Made by a program: the position numbers and the translations under genes. A DNA stretch of 64,000 nt from contig NW_022098095.1 in NCBI RefSeq assembly GCF_002288925.2, positions 700,785 through 764,784 on the forward strand, read 5' to 3'. Position 1 is the first letter of the stretch. Every line of letters begins with the position of its first letter. Below are positions 10,023 through 20,591 of this stretch, piece after piece. This stretch comes from Delphinapterus leucas (Eukaryota > Chordata > Mammalia > Artiodactyla > Monodontidae). A model generated the notes under the pieces. That model saw nothing but the letters and a program-made list of their open reading frames with translations, did no database searches and was not told the origin of the DNA.

Positions 10023-12190
10023 TGTTACTTCTTTTTCATTTCTAATTCTATTGATTTGAGTCTTTTCCCTTCTTTTCTTGATGAGTCTGGCTACCAGTTT
10101 ATCAATTTTGTTTATCTTCTCAAAGAACCAGCTTTTAGTTTTATTGATCTTTGCTATTGTGTCCTTCATTTATTTATTTTTTTATTTCTGATCTGATTTT
10201 CATCATTATTTTCCTTCTGCTGACTTTGGGGTTTTTTTGTTCTTCTTCCTCTAATTGCTTTAGGTGTAAGGTTAGGGTGTTTATTTGAGGTTTTTCTTGT
10301 TTCTTGAGATAGGATTGTATTGCTATAAACTCCCCTCTTAGAACTGCTTTTGCTGTATCCCATAGGTTTTGGGTGGTCATGTTTTCATTGTCATTTGTTT
10401 CTAGGTATTTTTTGATTTCCTCTTTGATTTCTTCAGTGATCTCTTGGTTACTTAGTAGTGTGTATTGGGGTGTCTGTGAACTTATTATGCTTTTAGGCAG
10501 CCTCTCTGCTGATGGGTGGGGTTGCGCTCCTGTTTTGCTAGTTGTTTGGCATGGGGTGTCCAGCAGTGGAGCTTGCTGGTCGCTGAGCGGAGCTGGGTCT
10601 TAGCGTTGAGACGGAGATCTCTGGGAGAGCTCTCGCTGATTGATATTACGTGAGGCTGGGAGGTCTGTGGTGGCCCAATGTCCTGAACTCGGCTCTCCCA
10701 CCTCAGAGGCTCAGGCCTGACACCCGGCCAGAGCACCAAGACCCTGTTAGCCACACGCTCAGAAGAAAAGGGAGAAAAAAAAGAAAGAAAAATAAAATAA
10801 GTTATTAAAATTAAAAAACTAATTAAAAAAAAGAGAGCAACCACACCAGTAAACAAATCCGCCAATGATAACAAGTGCTGAAAACTATACTAAGATAAAC
10901 ATAAAAATCGGAAACTAGTCTGTTGCATACAGCAAACCCCAAGTCTACAGTTGTTCCCAAAGTTCACGGCCTCAGTTTTGGGACGATTTGTTGTCTATTC
11001 AGGTATTCCACAGTTGCAGAGTAGATCGAGTTGATTGTGGAGATTTAATGCACTGCTCCTCAGGCTGCTGGGAGAGATTTCCCTTTCTCTTCTTTGTTCA
11101 CACAGCTCCTGGGGTTCACCTTTGGATTTGGCCCCGCCTCTGCGTGTAGGTCGCCTGAGGGCGTCTATTCTTCGCCCAGACAGGAGGGGGTTAAAGGAGC
11201 AGCTGATTGGGGGGCTCTGGCTCACTCAGGCTGGGGGGAGGGAGGGGTACAGTAGTTATAATTCGAATGTGGGGTGAGCCTGTGGCAGAGGCTGGCGTGA
11301 TGTTGCAATAGCCTGAGGTGCCCCGTGTGTTCTCCCAGGGAAGTTGTCCCTGATCCCAGGACCCTGGCAGTGACGGGCTACAAGGCTCCCGGGAGGGCAG
11401 GTGGGGATAGTGACCTGTGCTTGCACTCGGGATTCTTGGTGGCTGCAGTAGCATCCTTAGCATTTCATGCACGTCTCAGGTGTCTGCGCTGATAGCCGCG
11501 GCTCGCGCCCGTCTCTGGAGCTCCTTTAAGCAGAGCTCTTAATCCCCTCTCCTCGCGCACCAAGAAACAAAGAGGGAAGAAAAAGTCTCTTGACTCTTAG
11601 GTCCAGACTTTTTCCCGGACTCCCTCCCGGGTAGCTGTGGCACACTAGCCTCCTTCAGGCAGTGTTCACGCAGCCAACCCCAGTCCTCTCCCTGGGATCC
11701 GACCTCCGAAGCCCGAGCCTCAGCTCCCAGCACCCACCAGTCCCGGCCGGCAGGTGAGCAGACAAGCCTCTCAGGCTGGTGATTGCTAGTTGGCAGCGAT
11801 CCTTTGTGCGGGAATCTCTCCGCTTTGCCCTCTGCACCCCTGTTGCTGTTCTCTCCTCTGTGGCGCCGAACCTTACCACACATCCCCCCCCGCCCCGTCT
11901 CCACCAGTGAAGGGGCTTCCTAGTGTGTGGAAACTTTTCCTTCTTCACAGCTCCCTCCCAGAGGTGCAGGTCCCATCCCTATTCTTTTGTCTCTGTTTTT
12001 TCTTTTGCCCTACCCAGGTACGTGGGGAGTTTCTTGCCTTTTGGGAAGTCTGAGGTCTTCTGCCAGCATTCAGGAGGTGTTTTGTAGGAGCTGTTCCACT
12101 TCTAGATGTACTTTTGATGTATTTGTGGGGAGGAAGGCGATCTCCGCGTCTTACTCCTCTACCATCTTGAAGATCCTCCCCAACCCTTTT

Positions 12191-13190
12191 GAAGTATGGT
12201 ACTTTCACATCTACTTACAAAGTAGCTATAGCTGTATCATTTCATACAACCTAGCATCTGCTTCTGTTTTTTTCATTCTGGAATGTCCTTCCCTTCAAAT
12301 AGTAAGGCAAATGCTGAGTCCCTCCTCCTTTTGACCTATGTCTTTTTGGTGGCAATGTGGTACTATCAGGTAGTGGGTGAGGGGTGGGGAATTTGGCGTG
12401 GTAAGTGAAAAAGAGATGGTGAGGCTGCATGGCATATGATAAGAAGGTGACACAGACTCTGCCTTTAAGGAACCTACAGTCTAGAGGTAGAAGCAAAAAA
12501 CAGGATAACAAAAAATTACAAGACAGATTAAGCTAAATCAGATTATAATCATGTCACAATTGATAGAACAATGAGATCTACCTGGGGGAATTAGAAGTTT
12601 CACAGAAGTGCATTTTAAAGTAAGCTTTGAAGAATGAGTAGAATTTTGGTGGGTGGCAATGCAGAGAGGGCATTTTAGGTTGAGGAAACATAATAAGCAA
12701 AGAAATTCTGTGTAAACCTTTAAACAACCATTTATAAATATTTATTGAGCACCTCCTATGTGCTAAATACTGTTCTAGGAGCTGAGAATACATACAGAAC
12801 TAGGCATAAAACAATCTTTATGTTTATGGAGTTTACTTTGTGGTAGGGAGACACAGAAAATAAAATTATCTAAATCTATGTATCTATGCAGTGTTACGGA
12901 GAAAAATAGAGTGGTAACGGGGTTATGAAGTTGCCAGCAAGTGAGAGTGTGTTATTTTATAGAGGGCAATCAGGAGAGGCTTCTCTGTTAAGGTGATGCT
13001 CGAGCAGAGACCTGAGGAAATGAAGGAGTGAGCCTGGGAGCAGAGGGAACAGGGGGTAAATAATGGACAGGGTCTCTGGATGAATGTTGCAAGGGATGAA
13101 GCTGGAAAGATATTTTGTGGCTAGATAGATCTTGGAAGGCCCCACATTTTATTCAGTAGTCAATTGGGAGTCATTTACAGAGTTTTGAGG
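12191..13190. repeat. old L2-like repeat and unique flank
   Basis: From about 12730 to 13160 the sequence resembles an ancient L2 3' part (tattgagcacctcctatgtgctaaatactgttctaggagc, then a gagacctgaggaaatgaagg-type segment). The rest has no recognisable gene. Confidence 0.5.
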
Positions 13191-13199
13191 AGAGGAGTG

Positions 13200-13370
13200 A
13201 CAATAATAATAAACTTATTGAGTGCTCTACTGTGTGACAGGCACTGTGTCAAGACGTCTGCATGCATTATACTATAATACATTGCGTTTAATTCTTACAA
13301 CAACCCTATGAGGATGGTGCTATAATACTTCCATTTTCTAGATGGAGAAACTGAGGTTAGTGGGGTTAAG
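13200..13370 (-). repeat. MIR SINE relic
   Basis: Contains the reversed MIR signatures for 'tgtgccaggcactgtgt', 'caaccctatgaggatgg' and 'gagaaactgaggtta' with heavy divergence, as expected for this ancient family. Confidence 0.65.
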
Positions 13371-13374
13371 ATAT

Positions 13375-13731
13375 TGCTATGGTCTGAAAGTTTGTGTTCC
13401 CCCCAAATTCATATGTTGAAATCCTAATGCCCAATGTGATGGTATTAGGAAGTGGGGCCTTTGGGAGATGCTTAGGACATGAAGGTGGAGCCCTCGTGAA
13501 TGGGATTAGTGTTCTTATAAAAGAGTCCCCACAGAGTTCCCTAGCCCCATCCACTATGTGAGGGCACAGTGAGAAGGTGCTGGCAATAAAGGAAGAGGGT
13601 TTTCACTAGACTGCAACCATGTTGACAGCTTGATCTTGGACTTCCCAGCCTCCAGAACTGTGAAAAATAAGTTTCTGTTGTTTATAAACTACATAGTCTG
13701 TGGTATTTTGCAGCCTGAATGCAGTAAGACA
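13375..13731 (+). mobile_element. MLT1-type MaLR LTR
   Basis: Plus-strand LTR of about 355 bp with MLT1-like anatomy. It starts TGCTATGGTCTGAAAG, has AGGAAGTGGGGCCTTTGGG and CTTATAAAAGAG in the middle, TTGGACTTCCCAGCCTCCAG near the 3' end, and ends at a TAAGACA. The exact subfamily is not assigned. Confidence 0.75.
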
Positions 13732-14543
13732 GGTATGGTGGCATTAAGAGGATGCTTGCAGTAAGCTCCTTTCTCTACCAAGCTACCCCAAATAAATATA
13801 TGCTGTTAGTAAAATCGGTGTGCTTATTATATAAATGCAGTTCTATGACAAGTCCCTTAGTCCCCTCTTCCAGCTAATTCCTCTGCTAAACTTCATCCTG
13901 TATTGAAATTCTGGGGCCACTACTGACTCCAGATCACCCAGCTAGTGGAGCCAAAACCTAAACCTTGGATTCCAGTTTAGGGAATTAATTCTGTTTGCAA
14001 CATGAATGGCGGGTTTGAAGCTGTGACTGACAAAACTATTCAGCTGCAAAAACGTGCTGTCTTTCATGAAAAAGGAAGATGACTCAGGCTGGAGCTGCAG
14101 GCCAAGAGGATGGAGCCTTACACCAGAGATGATTATCCCCAGGCTTTGATACCTAATAGAATTTGCCCTGTGGGACTTCAAAATTACTTGGGAGTGTGGT
14201 GACTCCTTTTTTCCTCTAATTTCTCACTTTTGGAATGGCATTATCTATAACTGTTGCTCTGTGCCTGTCCCACCATTGTATTTTGGGAGCAGAGAACTTT
14301 GTTTTCTAGTTTCACAGGTCTACAGATGGAGAGGAATTTTACCCCAAGATAGATGGGTCATACTAATGTCTCATGCATACCTTGTTTAGATGATGAGATG
14401 AGACTTTTGAGCTGATGATATTTTAGATGAGCATTTGGACATGAGTTGATGTTGTAATGGGTTGAAGCTTTTGGATGTTGGCATGGGGTAAATGTATTTT
14501 GCATGGGGGATATGTAGGAGTTTTGGGAGGTCAGAGGGCCGAC
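13732..14543. other. intronic sequence, no feature recognised
   Basis: About 800 bp in an ANKRD45 intron. The minus-strand ORFs at 13942-14181 and 14358-14570 have no domain signature or splice context, and I do not call them. Confidence 0.5.
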
Positions 14544-15246
14544 TGTGGTAGGCTGAAAAAAGTCTGCCAAAGATATCTAGGTTTTAATCCCTGGAACCTG
14601 TCAATGTTACCTCATATGGGATTTTGCAGATCCTTAAATTAAGGATCTTCAGATGGGGAGATTATCCTGGATTATCCAGGTGGGACCTAAATGTAATTAC
14701 AAGTGTCCTTATTATAAGTGAGAGGCAGGAGATTTGACACAGAAGAGGAGAACGTGATTTTTCTGTACGCGGGCCTCTCACTGTTGTGGCCTCTCCCATT
14801 GCGGAGCATAGGCTCTGGACGCGCAGGCTCAGCGGCCATGGCTCACGGGCCCAGCCGCTCCGCAGCATGTGGGATCTTCCCGGACCGGGGCACGAACCCG
14901 TGTCCCCTGCATCAGCAGGCGGTCTCTCAACCACTGCGCCACCAGGGAAGCCCAGGAGAAGGTGATTTGATGATGGAGCTAGACATTGGAGTGGTGTAGT
15001 TTGATTGAAGATGGAGGAAGGAGGCACAGCCAAGGGGTACAGGCTGCCACTAGAGGTTGAAAACAGCAAGAAAATAGATTCTCCCTTCAGAGCCCCCAGA
15101 AAGAATCTCCCCTGCCAACACAATCAGCTAAACTGATTTCAGGCTTTTTGCCTCTAGAATTGTAAGGGGATAAACTATAAACTTGTGTTGCTTTAAGCCA
15201 CCAAATTTATGGCAATTTGTTATAGCAGCCACAGGAAACGAATACA
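14544..15246 (+). mobile_element. MLT1-type LTR split by a SINE
   Basis: Plus-strand ancient LTR running from TGTGGTAGGCTG at 14544 to CGAATACA at 15246. Internal markers are the tcctggattatccaggtggg segment and a tail with ttgctttaagccaccaaattt and ttgttatagcagccacagg. It is interrupted at 14761-14953 by a CHR SINE; the two LTR halves join cleanly once that is removed. Confidence 0.75.
14761..14953 (-). mobile_element. CHR-type SINE with minimal tail
   Basis: Minus-strand SINE flanked by aggagaacgtgattt (14746-14760) and aggagaaggtgattt (14954-14968), a 15-bp TSD with one mismatch. The poly(A) is only a few bases long, unlike most other copies here. Confidence 0.92.
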
Positions 15247-15828
15247 TCAATTGTTAAATTAATTTGAGGCTAATCTACCATTTACTATATTCAGTTGTTC
15301 TAAGAATATGGTAAAGCTTTCCATTTACTTGAGTTTTTTATTTCTCTCAAAATGTTGTAATTTTGTTTAAACAGGTCTTGCAAATTTTGCGACGTGTGCT
15401 ATAGAGAATGGAATTATTTTAAACACTTTTTTTTTTTAAAGAGGGAAGCTATTTGAATTTATTTTGAAGGATAAAGAAGGGTAAAGCAAGTGACAGTTTT
15501 TCTCTTGGAAATGTTTTTTGTTCCTTTCCCCAGAGTAGGTATTTTGATAGACGATAGTCTCTTTGGTATCGGGTATCACATTTTATGTTTATTTGCTCTT
15601 TAAAAATTTTAGCACAATTCTAGGAATACAGTGAGTGCCCCAAAGTGCTGTGCTAGTTGAATGTTATCCTTTTGAAGTTCCCCAAGGAAAACAACTGCAA
15701 CAAATCTCCTATACAGTCTTTATAAAACTCTGGGGATATAAATGTACATTACAAGCATGTAATGTTTGTCATGCATATTTTTTGGTCTTTGTCTTATTAA
15801 TATGCATTTTACTGTTCTATTCTTTCAG
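15247..15828. other. ANKRD45 intron sequence
   Basis: AT-rich intron upstream of the exon at 15829. It ends in a good pyrimidine tract (tgttctattctttcag). No repeat is recognised with confidence. Confidence 0.55.
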
Positions 15829-15923
15829 ATGCAAGGCTGGCGCTAAAAAAATATATTGCAAAGGTCTCTGCAATTGTTACAGATACAGCAAAGGGACCAG
15901 GGAAGCTTTTTAGGGAAGACAAG
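15829..15923 (+). CDS. ANKRD45: ANKRD45 internal exon (third from last)
   Basis: The 95-bp exon lies between ttctttcag|AT (15828/15829) and AAG|gtactg (15923/15924). It starts with two bases of a split codon (G|AT, Asp) and ends in phase 0. The 31 full codons read ARLALKKYIAKVSAIVTDT..., which I recognise as the region just after the ankyrin repeats of ANKRD45. That protein joins a short ankyrin block to a C-terminal segment resembling the HSP70 C-terminal helical lid. The upstream ankyrin exons are not visible in the window. ANKRD45 is reported as a cytoplasmic/nuclear protein linked to cell division and cilia, but the sequence here does not test this. No stops or shifts. Confidence 0.93.
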
Positions 15924-16059
15924 GTACTGCATTGTGATTATAGTTTGCTCTGAAGTCTTCCGAGATTTTTGCCTTGTATCTTTAATTTCTACACTAATGC
16001 ACTAGAGGTAGGTAGCGGTCCTCACTGCTCTCTTCTCCCTCCCTTCCTTCATTTATTCC

Positions 16060-16265
16060 TTTTTTTTTTTTTTTTTGGTACGCGGGCCTCTCACTTTTTT
16101 GGCCTCTCCCTTTGTGGAGCACAGGCTCGGACGCGCAGGCTCAGCGGCCATGGCTCACGGGCCTAGCCGCTTCGTGGCATGTGGGATCTACCCGGACTGG
16201 GGCACGAACCCGTGTCCCCTGCATCAGCAGGCGGTCTCTCAACCACTGCGCCACCAGGGAAGCCC
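16060..16265 (-). mobile_element. CHR-type SINE in ANKRD45 intron
   Basis: Minus-strand SINE with T-run 16060-16076 and the tRNA-like head ending at agccc (16265). The TSD is unclear because both flanks are T/A-rich (tttatt repeats). Confidence 0.9.
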
Positions 16266-16953
16266 TTTATTTTATTTTATTTTTTATTTTTTTGCATATA
16301 CATTTATTCGTGTCTCTATTATTACAAACTATAGAGTAATGAACATCTTAAATCAGATATCAGCAGTTTGCTGCTCACGTGCAAAGAGATGGTTTTGCAA
16401 TGCAAATTGAGAGGTTTTCAGTGAGGTGGAGCTCTTTTTGCATTTCTTGCACTTTCTTCTCCTGTGAACCACCTGAGAAGGAATAAAATATCCTCGGCAT
16501 TGCCCGTTGAGTTGCATGCAGCTCATACCATCCACCCATTTTTTTCCAACCTTTGCAAACACTTTTCTTTATCACAGGCTCATTGAAAATAAAGAATTAG
16601 GGAGAAGGTGTAGACTGGCCCAAGGCTTCATGACTCTAGATTATGAGTTTCTTTATACGCACATTCCACTAATGTTAGAACTGCACTCTCAGATATAGTA
16701 GCCCCTAGCCATATGAGATTATTTAAATTAGAATTAATTAAAATTAAGTAAAATTAAAAATTCAGTTCCTCAGCCACTTTTCTAGTGCTCATTGGCTATG
16801 TATGTCTAATGGTGACTGTATTGGACAATGCAGATACAGAACATTTCCATCATCACAGAAAGTTCTGTTGCACAGTGCTGGTTTAGAGATACTATATAGA
16901 ATTTTATTTTTAAATAAACAAGTGGAAAGTAAATTCTTTGTTTCTGTCTCTAG
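16266..16953. other. ANKRD45 intron sequence
   Basis: No gene. A short TTTTA-rich tract at 16266-16295 borders the SINE. The exon acceptor tttctgtctctag ends at 16953. Confidence 0.55.
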
Positions 16954-17092
16954 AATACCATCCTCAATGCATGCCGTATAAAAAATGAATGGCTGGAAAC
17001 CCATTTAGAAGCTTCCATTAATGAGCTTTTTGAGCAGAAACAGCAATTGGAAGATATTGTGACTCCTATCCTCACAAAAATGGCTACACCAC
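16954..17092 (+). CDS. ANKRD45: ANKRD45 penultimate exon (HSP70-lid-like region)
   Basis: The 139-bp exon runs from tctctag|AATACC to CCAC|gtaagt, phase 0 in and phase 1 out. It encodes 46 codons, starting NTILNACRIKNEWLETHLEA and including INELFEQKQQLEDIVTPI. The pattern of a Cys/Asn-X-Trp-Leu helix followed by an E-rich 'QQLEDIVTPI' resembles the HSP70 C-terminal lid helices (which have NxWLD...ELExVCNPII). The splice phase joins exactly with 15829-15923. The encoded sequence agrees closely with human ANKRD45 as I remember it. Confidence 0.94.
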
Positions 17093-17526
17093 GTAAGTTT
17101 TGGATAAAAATGGTTTGAATGTCAGAAAAGATGAAAATTAGGTTCAATGTTGTTATTTCTGAGATAATCTGATTTCAACAATCTTCATTAAGTAGCCATT
17201 AACCTTGTTACAGGCACTAATCTGTAACTCAGTTTCATTGAGTTACAATATTAATAATAAAAATAATAACAGAGTTATTTCTACAGAGAATGTCTAGTAC
17301 TAATCTTATTACCATCGTTAATCATTTAATTTTATGTAATTTACTATAGTTTTGACCAGTGATTTTCAACCAGGAAGACATGTCCTTCAAGGAGATAGAG
17401 CGGCAGAATTTGAAAAAAACGTTTTCAGTAATGTAACTCTATAGTTTGAAAAACGTATTGTGGGAATACTGTCCTGTCAGTGGAGAAGGTGCACTGTCAG
17501 AATCTTGGTGGCAGGTGTACCTAAGA
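17093..17526. other. start of the last ANKRD45 intron
   Basis: Unique-looking AT-rich sequence before the L1 block. 17346-17525 may be an ancient DNA-transposon relic (ttttgaccagtgattttcaaccagg...), not assigned. Confidence 0.4.
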
Positions 17527-18368
17527 TTTTAAAAATATCAGCTTTATTGAGATAGAATTCTCATACCATAAAATTCACCATTTAAAAAATGAAAAATTCA
17601 GCGGTTTTCAGATTTATATAATCATCACCACTGTCTAATTTTAGAACATTTTACCAGCCCGAAGAGACACACCATATCTATTAGTAGTCACTGCCCATTC
17701 CTCCCTTCCACAAGTCCCTGGCAACTACTAATCTACTTTTTATCTCTATGGATTGCCTGTTCTGAACATTTCAGAGATAGATCATATAGTCTGTTGCCTT
17801 TTGTATCTGGCTTCTTTCGCTTTGTATAATGTTTTTAAGGTTTATCCATGTTGTAATATGTGTCAGTATTCCTTTTTATCGCTGAACAGTAGTCCATTGT
17901 ATGGATTCAACTTTATCCATTCATTAATTGATGGACACTTGAGTTTCTACTCATTTGACTATTATAAATAATGCTGCCATGAATTTTTGTGTACAAATTT
18001 TTGTGTGGCCTCATGCTTTCATTTCTCTTGGGTATATATTTAGGAGTAGAATTGCTGGGGTCATATAGTACCTCTATTTCTGACCTTTTGAGGAATTGCC
18101 AAACTTTTTCCAAACTTCCATTCCATAAGCAATATATATGAGGATTCCAATTTCTCTACATTGTTATCAACATTTGTTATTATCTTAAAAAAAATTTTTT
18201 TAGCTGTTCTAGTGGGTATGAAGTATCTTAATGTAGTTCTGATTTGCATTTCCTTAATTACTGGTGACGTTAAACATTTTTTCAAGTGCTTACTGGCCAT
18301 TTGTATATTTTCTTTGGAGAAATGTCTCTGAATCTTCTGCCCATTTTTAAGTTGAGTTGTCTTCTTAT
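17527..18368 (-). mobile_element. ancient L1M, 3' half of a split copy
   Basis: Minus-strand old L1 3' UTR and ORF2 C-terminus. Marker text includes tcagctttattgagatagaattc and cataccataaaattcacc at the 3' end. It stops within ORF2 at 18360-18368, where a younger L1 inserted, and its continuation is found 8.4 kb away at 26726-27110. The target tcttcttat occurs at both break points. Confidence 0.82.
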
Positions 18369-18808
18369 GTTTTTAATTGAAGTATAGGTGATTTATAATA
18401 TTATATTAGTTTCAGGTGTACAGCACAGTAATTCAATATTTTAATAGAATTTAAAGTTACTACAAAATAATGGCTACACTTCCCTGTGCTGTTCAATATA
18501 TCCTTGTTGCTTATTTATTTTATGTGTAGTGGTTTATATCTCTTAATCCCCTACCCCTATCTTGCCGCTCCCGTCTTCTCTCTCCCACTGGTGACCACTA
18601 GTTTGTTCTCTATATCTGTGAGTCTGTTTGTTTTGTTATATTCATTTGTTTTATAAAAATTTTTTTAGACTCCACATATAAGTGATAACATAGAGTATAT
18701 GACTTTCTCTGACTTATTTCACTAAGCATAATACCCTCTAAGTCCATCCATGTTGTTGCAAATGGCAGAATTTCATTCTTTTTTATGGCTGAGTAAACAT
18801 ACATATAT

Positions 18809-18809
<1 letters not shown>

Positions 18810-18854
<45 letters not shown>
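18810..18854. repeat. (AC)n microsatellite
   Basis: An uninterrupted AC dinucleotide tract of about 45 bp within the 3' part of L1 C1. It is likely length-polymorphic. Confidence 0.97.
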
Positions 18855-18856
<2 letters not shown>

Positions 18857-18886
18857 CACATCTTCTTTATCCATTCATCTCTTTGT

Positions 18887-19022
18887 TTTGCTTTGTTTTT
18901 TTTGGTTTTATTTTTGGCCACGCCAGTCAGCTTGTGGGATCTTAGTTCTCCAATCAGGGATTGAACCTGGGCCCCGGCAGTGAAAGCACCAAGTCCTAAC
19001 CACTGGACCACCAGGGAGTTCC
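18887..19022 (-). mobile_element. short tRNA-Glu-type SINE (Bov-tA/CHR-2-like)
   Basis: Minus-strand SINE with tttttggccacgcca and aaccactggaccaccaggga motifs. It is flanked by tatccattcatctcttt (about 18869-18885) and tatccatttatctctt (19024 onward). It belongs to the older group shared by whales and ruminants, to judge by its divergence. Confidence 0.85.
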
Positions 19023-20591
19023 ATATCCATTTATCTCTTGAGGGACACTTAGGTTGCTTTTATATCTTGGCTATTGTAAATTGATGCTGCTATGAAAATT
19101 GGGATGCATGTTTCTTTTTGAATTAGTGTTTTCATTTTCTTCAGATACACACTCAGGAGTGGAATTGTTGGATCATATGGTAGTTCTATTTTTAGTTTTT
19201 TGAGGAATCTCCATACTGTTTCCACAGTGGCTGCACCAATTTACATTCCCACCAACAGTGCAAGAGGGTTCCCTTTTCTTTATATCCTTGCCAACATTTG
19301 TTATTTATGGACTTTTTGAAGATGGCCATTTTGACAGGTGTGGGGGGATAACTCATTGTGGTTTTGATTTGCGTTTCTCTGATGATTAGTGATGTTGAGT
19401 GTCTATTTGTATGCCTGTTGGCCATCTGTATGTCTTCTTTGGAAAAATGTCTGAATTTTGAAAAATTCAGATCTGCCCATTTTTTAATCAGACTTTTTGG
19501 TTTTTTGATGTTGAGTTGTCTGAGCTGTTTGTATATTTTGCATGAAAACCCCTTTTTGGTTGCATCATTTGCAAATATTCTGTAGGTTGTCTTTCCTTTT
19601 TGACCATGGTTCCCTTTGCTGTGCAAAAGCTTTTAAGTTTAATTAGGTCCCCTTTGTTTATCTTTGCTTTTGTTTCTTTTGCCTTTGGAGACAGATCCAA
19701 AAAATTATTGCTGTGATTTATGCCAAACAGTGTTCTGCCTATGCTGTGTTCTAGGAGTTTTATCATTTCAGGTCTTAAATTTAGATCTTTAATCCATTTT
19801 GAGTTTATTTTTATATATGGTGTGAGAAAATGTTCTAATTTCATTCTTTTACATGTAGCTGTCCAGTTTTCCCAGCACCACTTATTGAAGAGACCATCTT
19901 TTCTCCATTGCATAGTCTTGCCTCCTTTGTCAGATTAATTGACCATAAGTGTGTGGGTTTATTTCTGGGCTCTTTGTTCTGTTCCTTGATCTAATTTTCT
20001 GTTTTGTGCCAGCACCATGCTGTTTTGAATTACTGTAGTTTTGTAGTATACTCTGAAGTCAGGGCATGTGATACCTCCAGCTTTGTTCTTTTATCTCAAG
20101 ATTGCATTGGAAAATTGGAGTATTTTGTGGTTACATATAAATTTTAGTATGATTTGTTCTAGTTCTGTGGAAAATGCCATTGGTATTTTGAGAGAGATTG
20201 CATTAAATCTGTAGATTGCTTTGTGTAGTGTGGACATTTTAACAATATTAATTCTTCTAATCCAGGAACATGGGATGTCTTTCCATTTCCATTTATCATC
20301 TTCAAATTCTTTCATTCATGTTTTATAGTTTTCAGAGTATAGGTTTTTCACCTCTGAGGTTACAGTTATTCCTAGGTTTTCTTAATGCGATTTTGAATAG
20401 GATTTTAAACAGGCTTGTTTTCTTGCTTTCTCTTTCTGATAGTTCATTATTAACATATGGAAAAGCAACAGATTTTTGTATATTAATCTTGTATCCTGCA
20501 ACTTTACTGAATTCATTTATTCTAATAGTTTTTTGGTGGAGAATTTAGGGTTTTCTATATAGAGTATCTTGTCATATGCAAATAGTGTCTT

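Larger units (their letters stand above)
6496..12179 (-). mobile_element. L1 with intact ends but internal deletion (B)
   Basis: Minus-strand L1 with a T-run tail at 6492-6502 and the 5' UTR start at 12179. The perfect 11-bp TSD ccaaccctttt (6485-6495 and 12180-12190) shows it is one insertion. Sequence from about 6500 to 10460 is the 3' UTR and ORF2, including the reverse-transcriptase part at 9042-9614 ([34 protein letters not shown]). From about 10461 to 12179 it is GC-rich 5' UTR. ORF1 and the ORF2 N-terminus (endonuclease) are missing. Two SINEs (7322-7530 and 9708-10022) interrupt it. ORF2 is broken by stops and frameshifts, so the element is dead. Confidence 0.93.
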
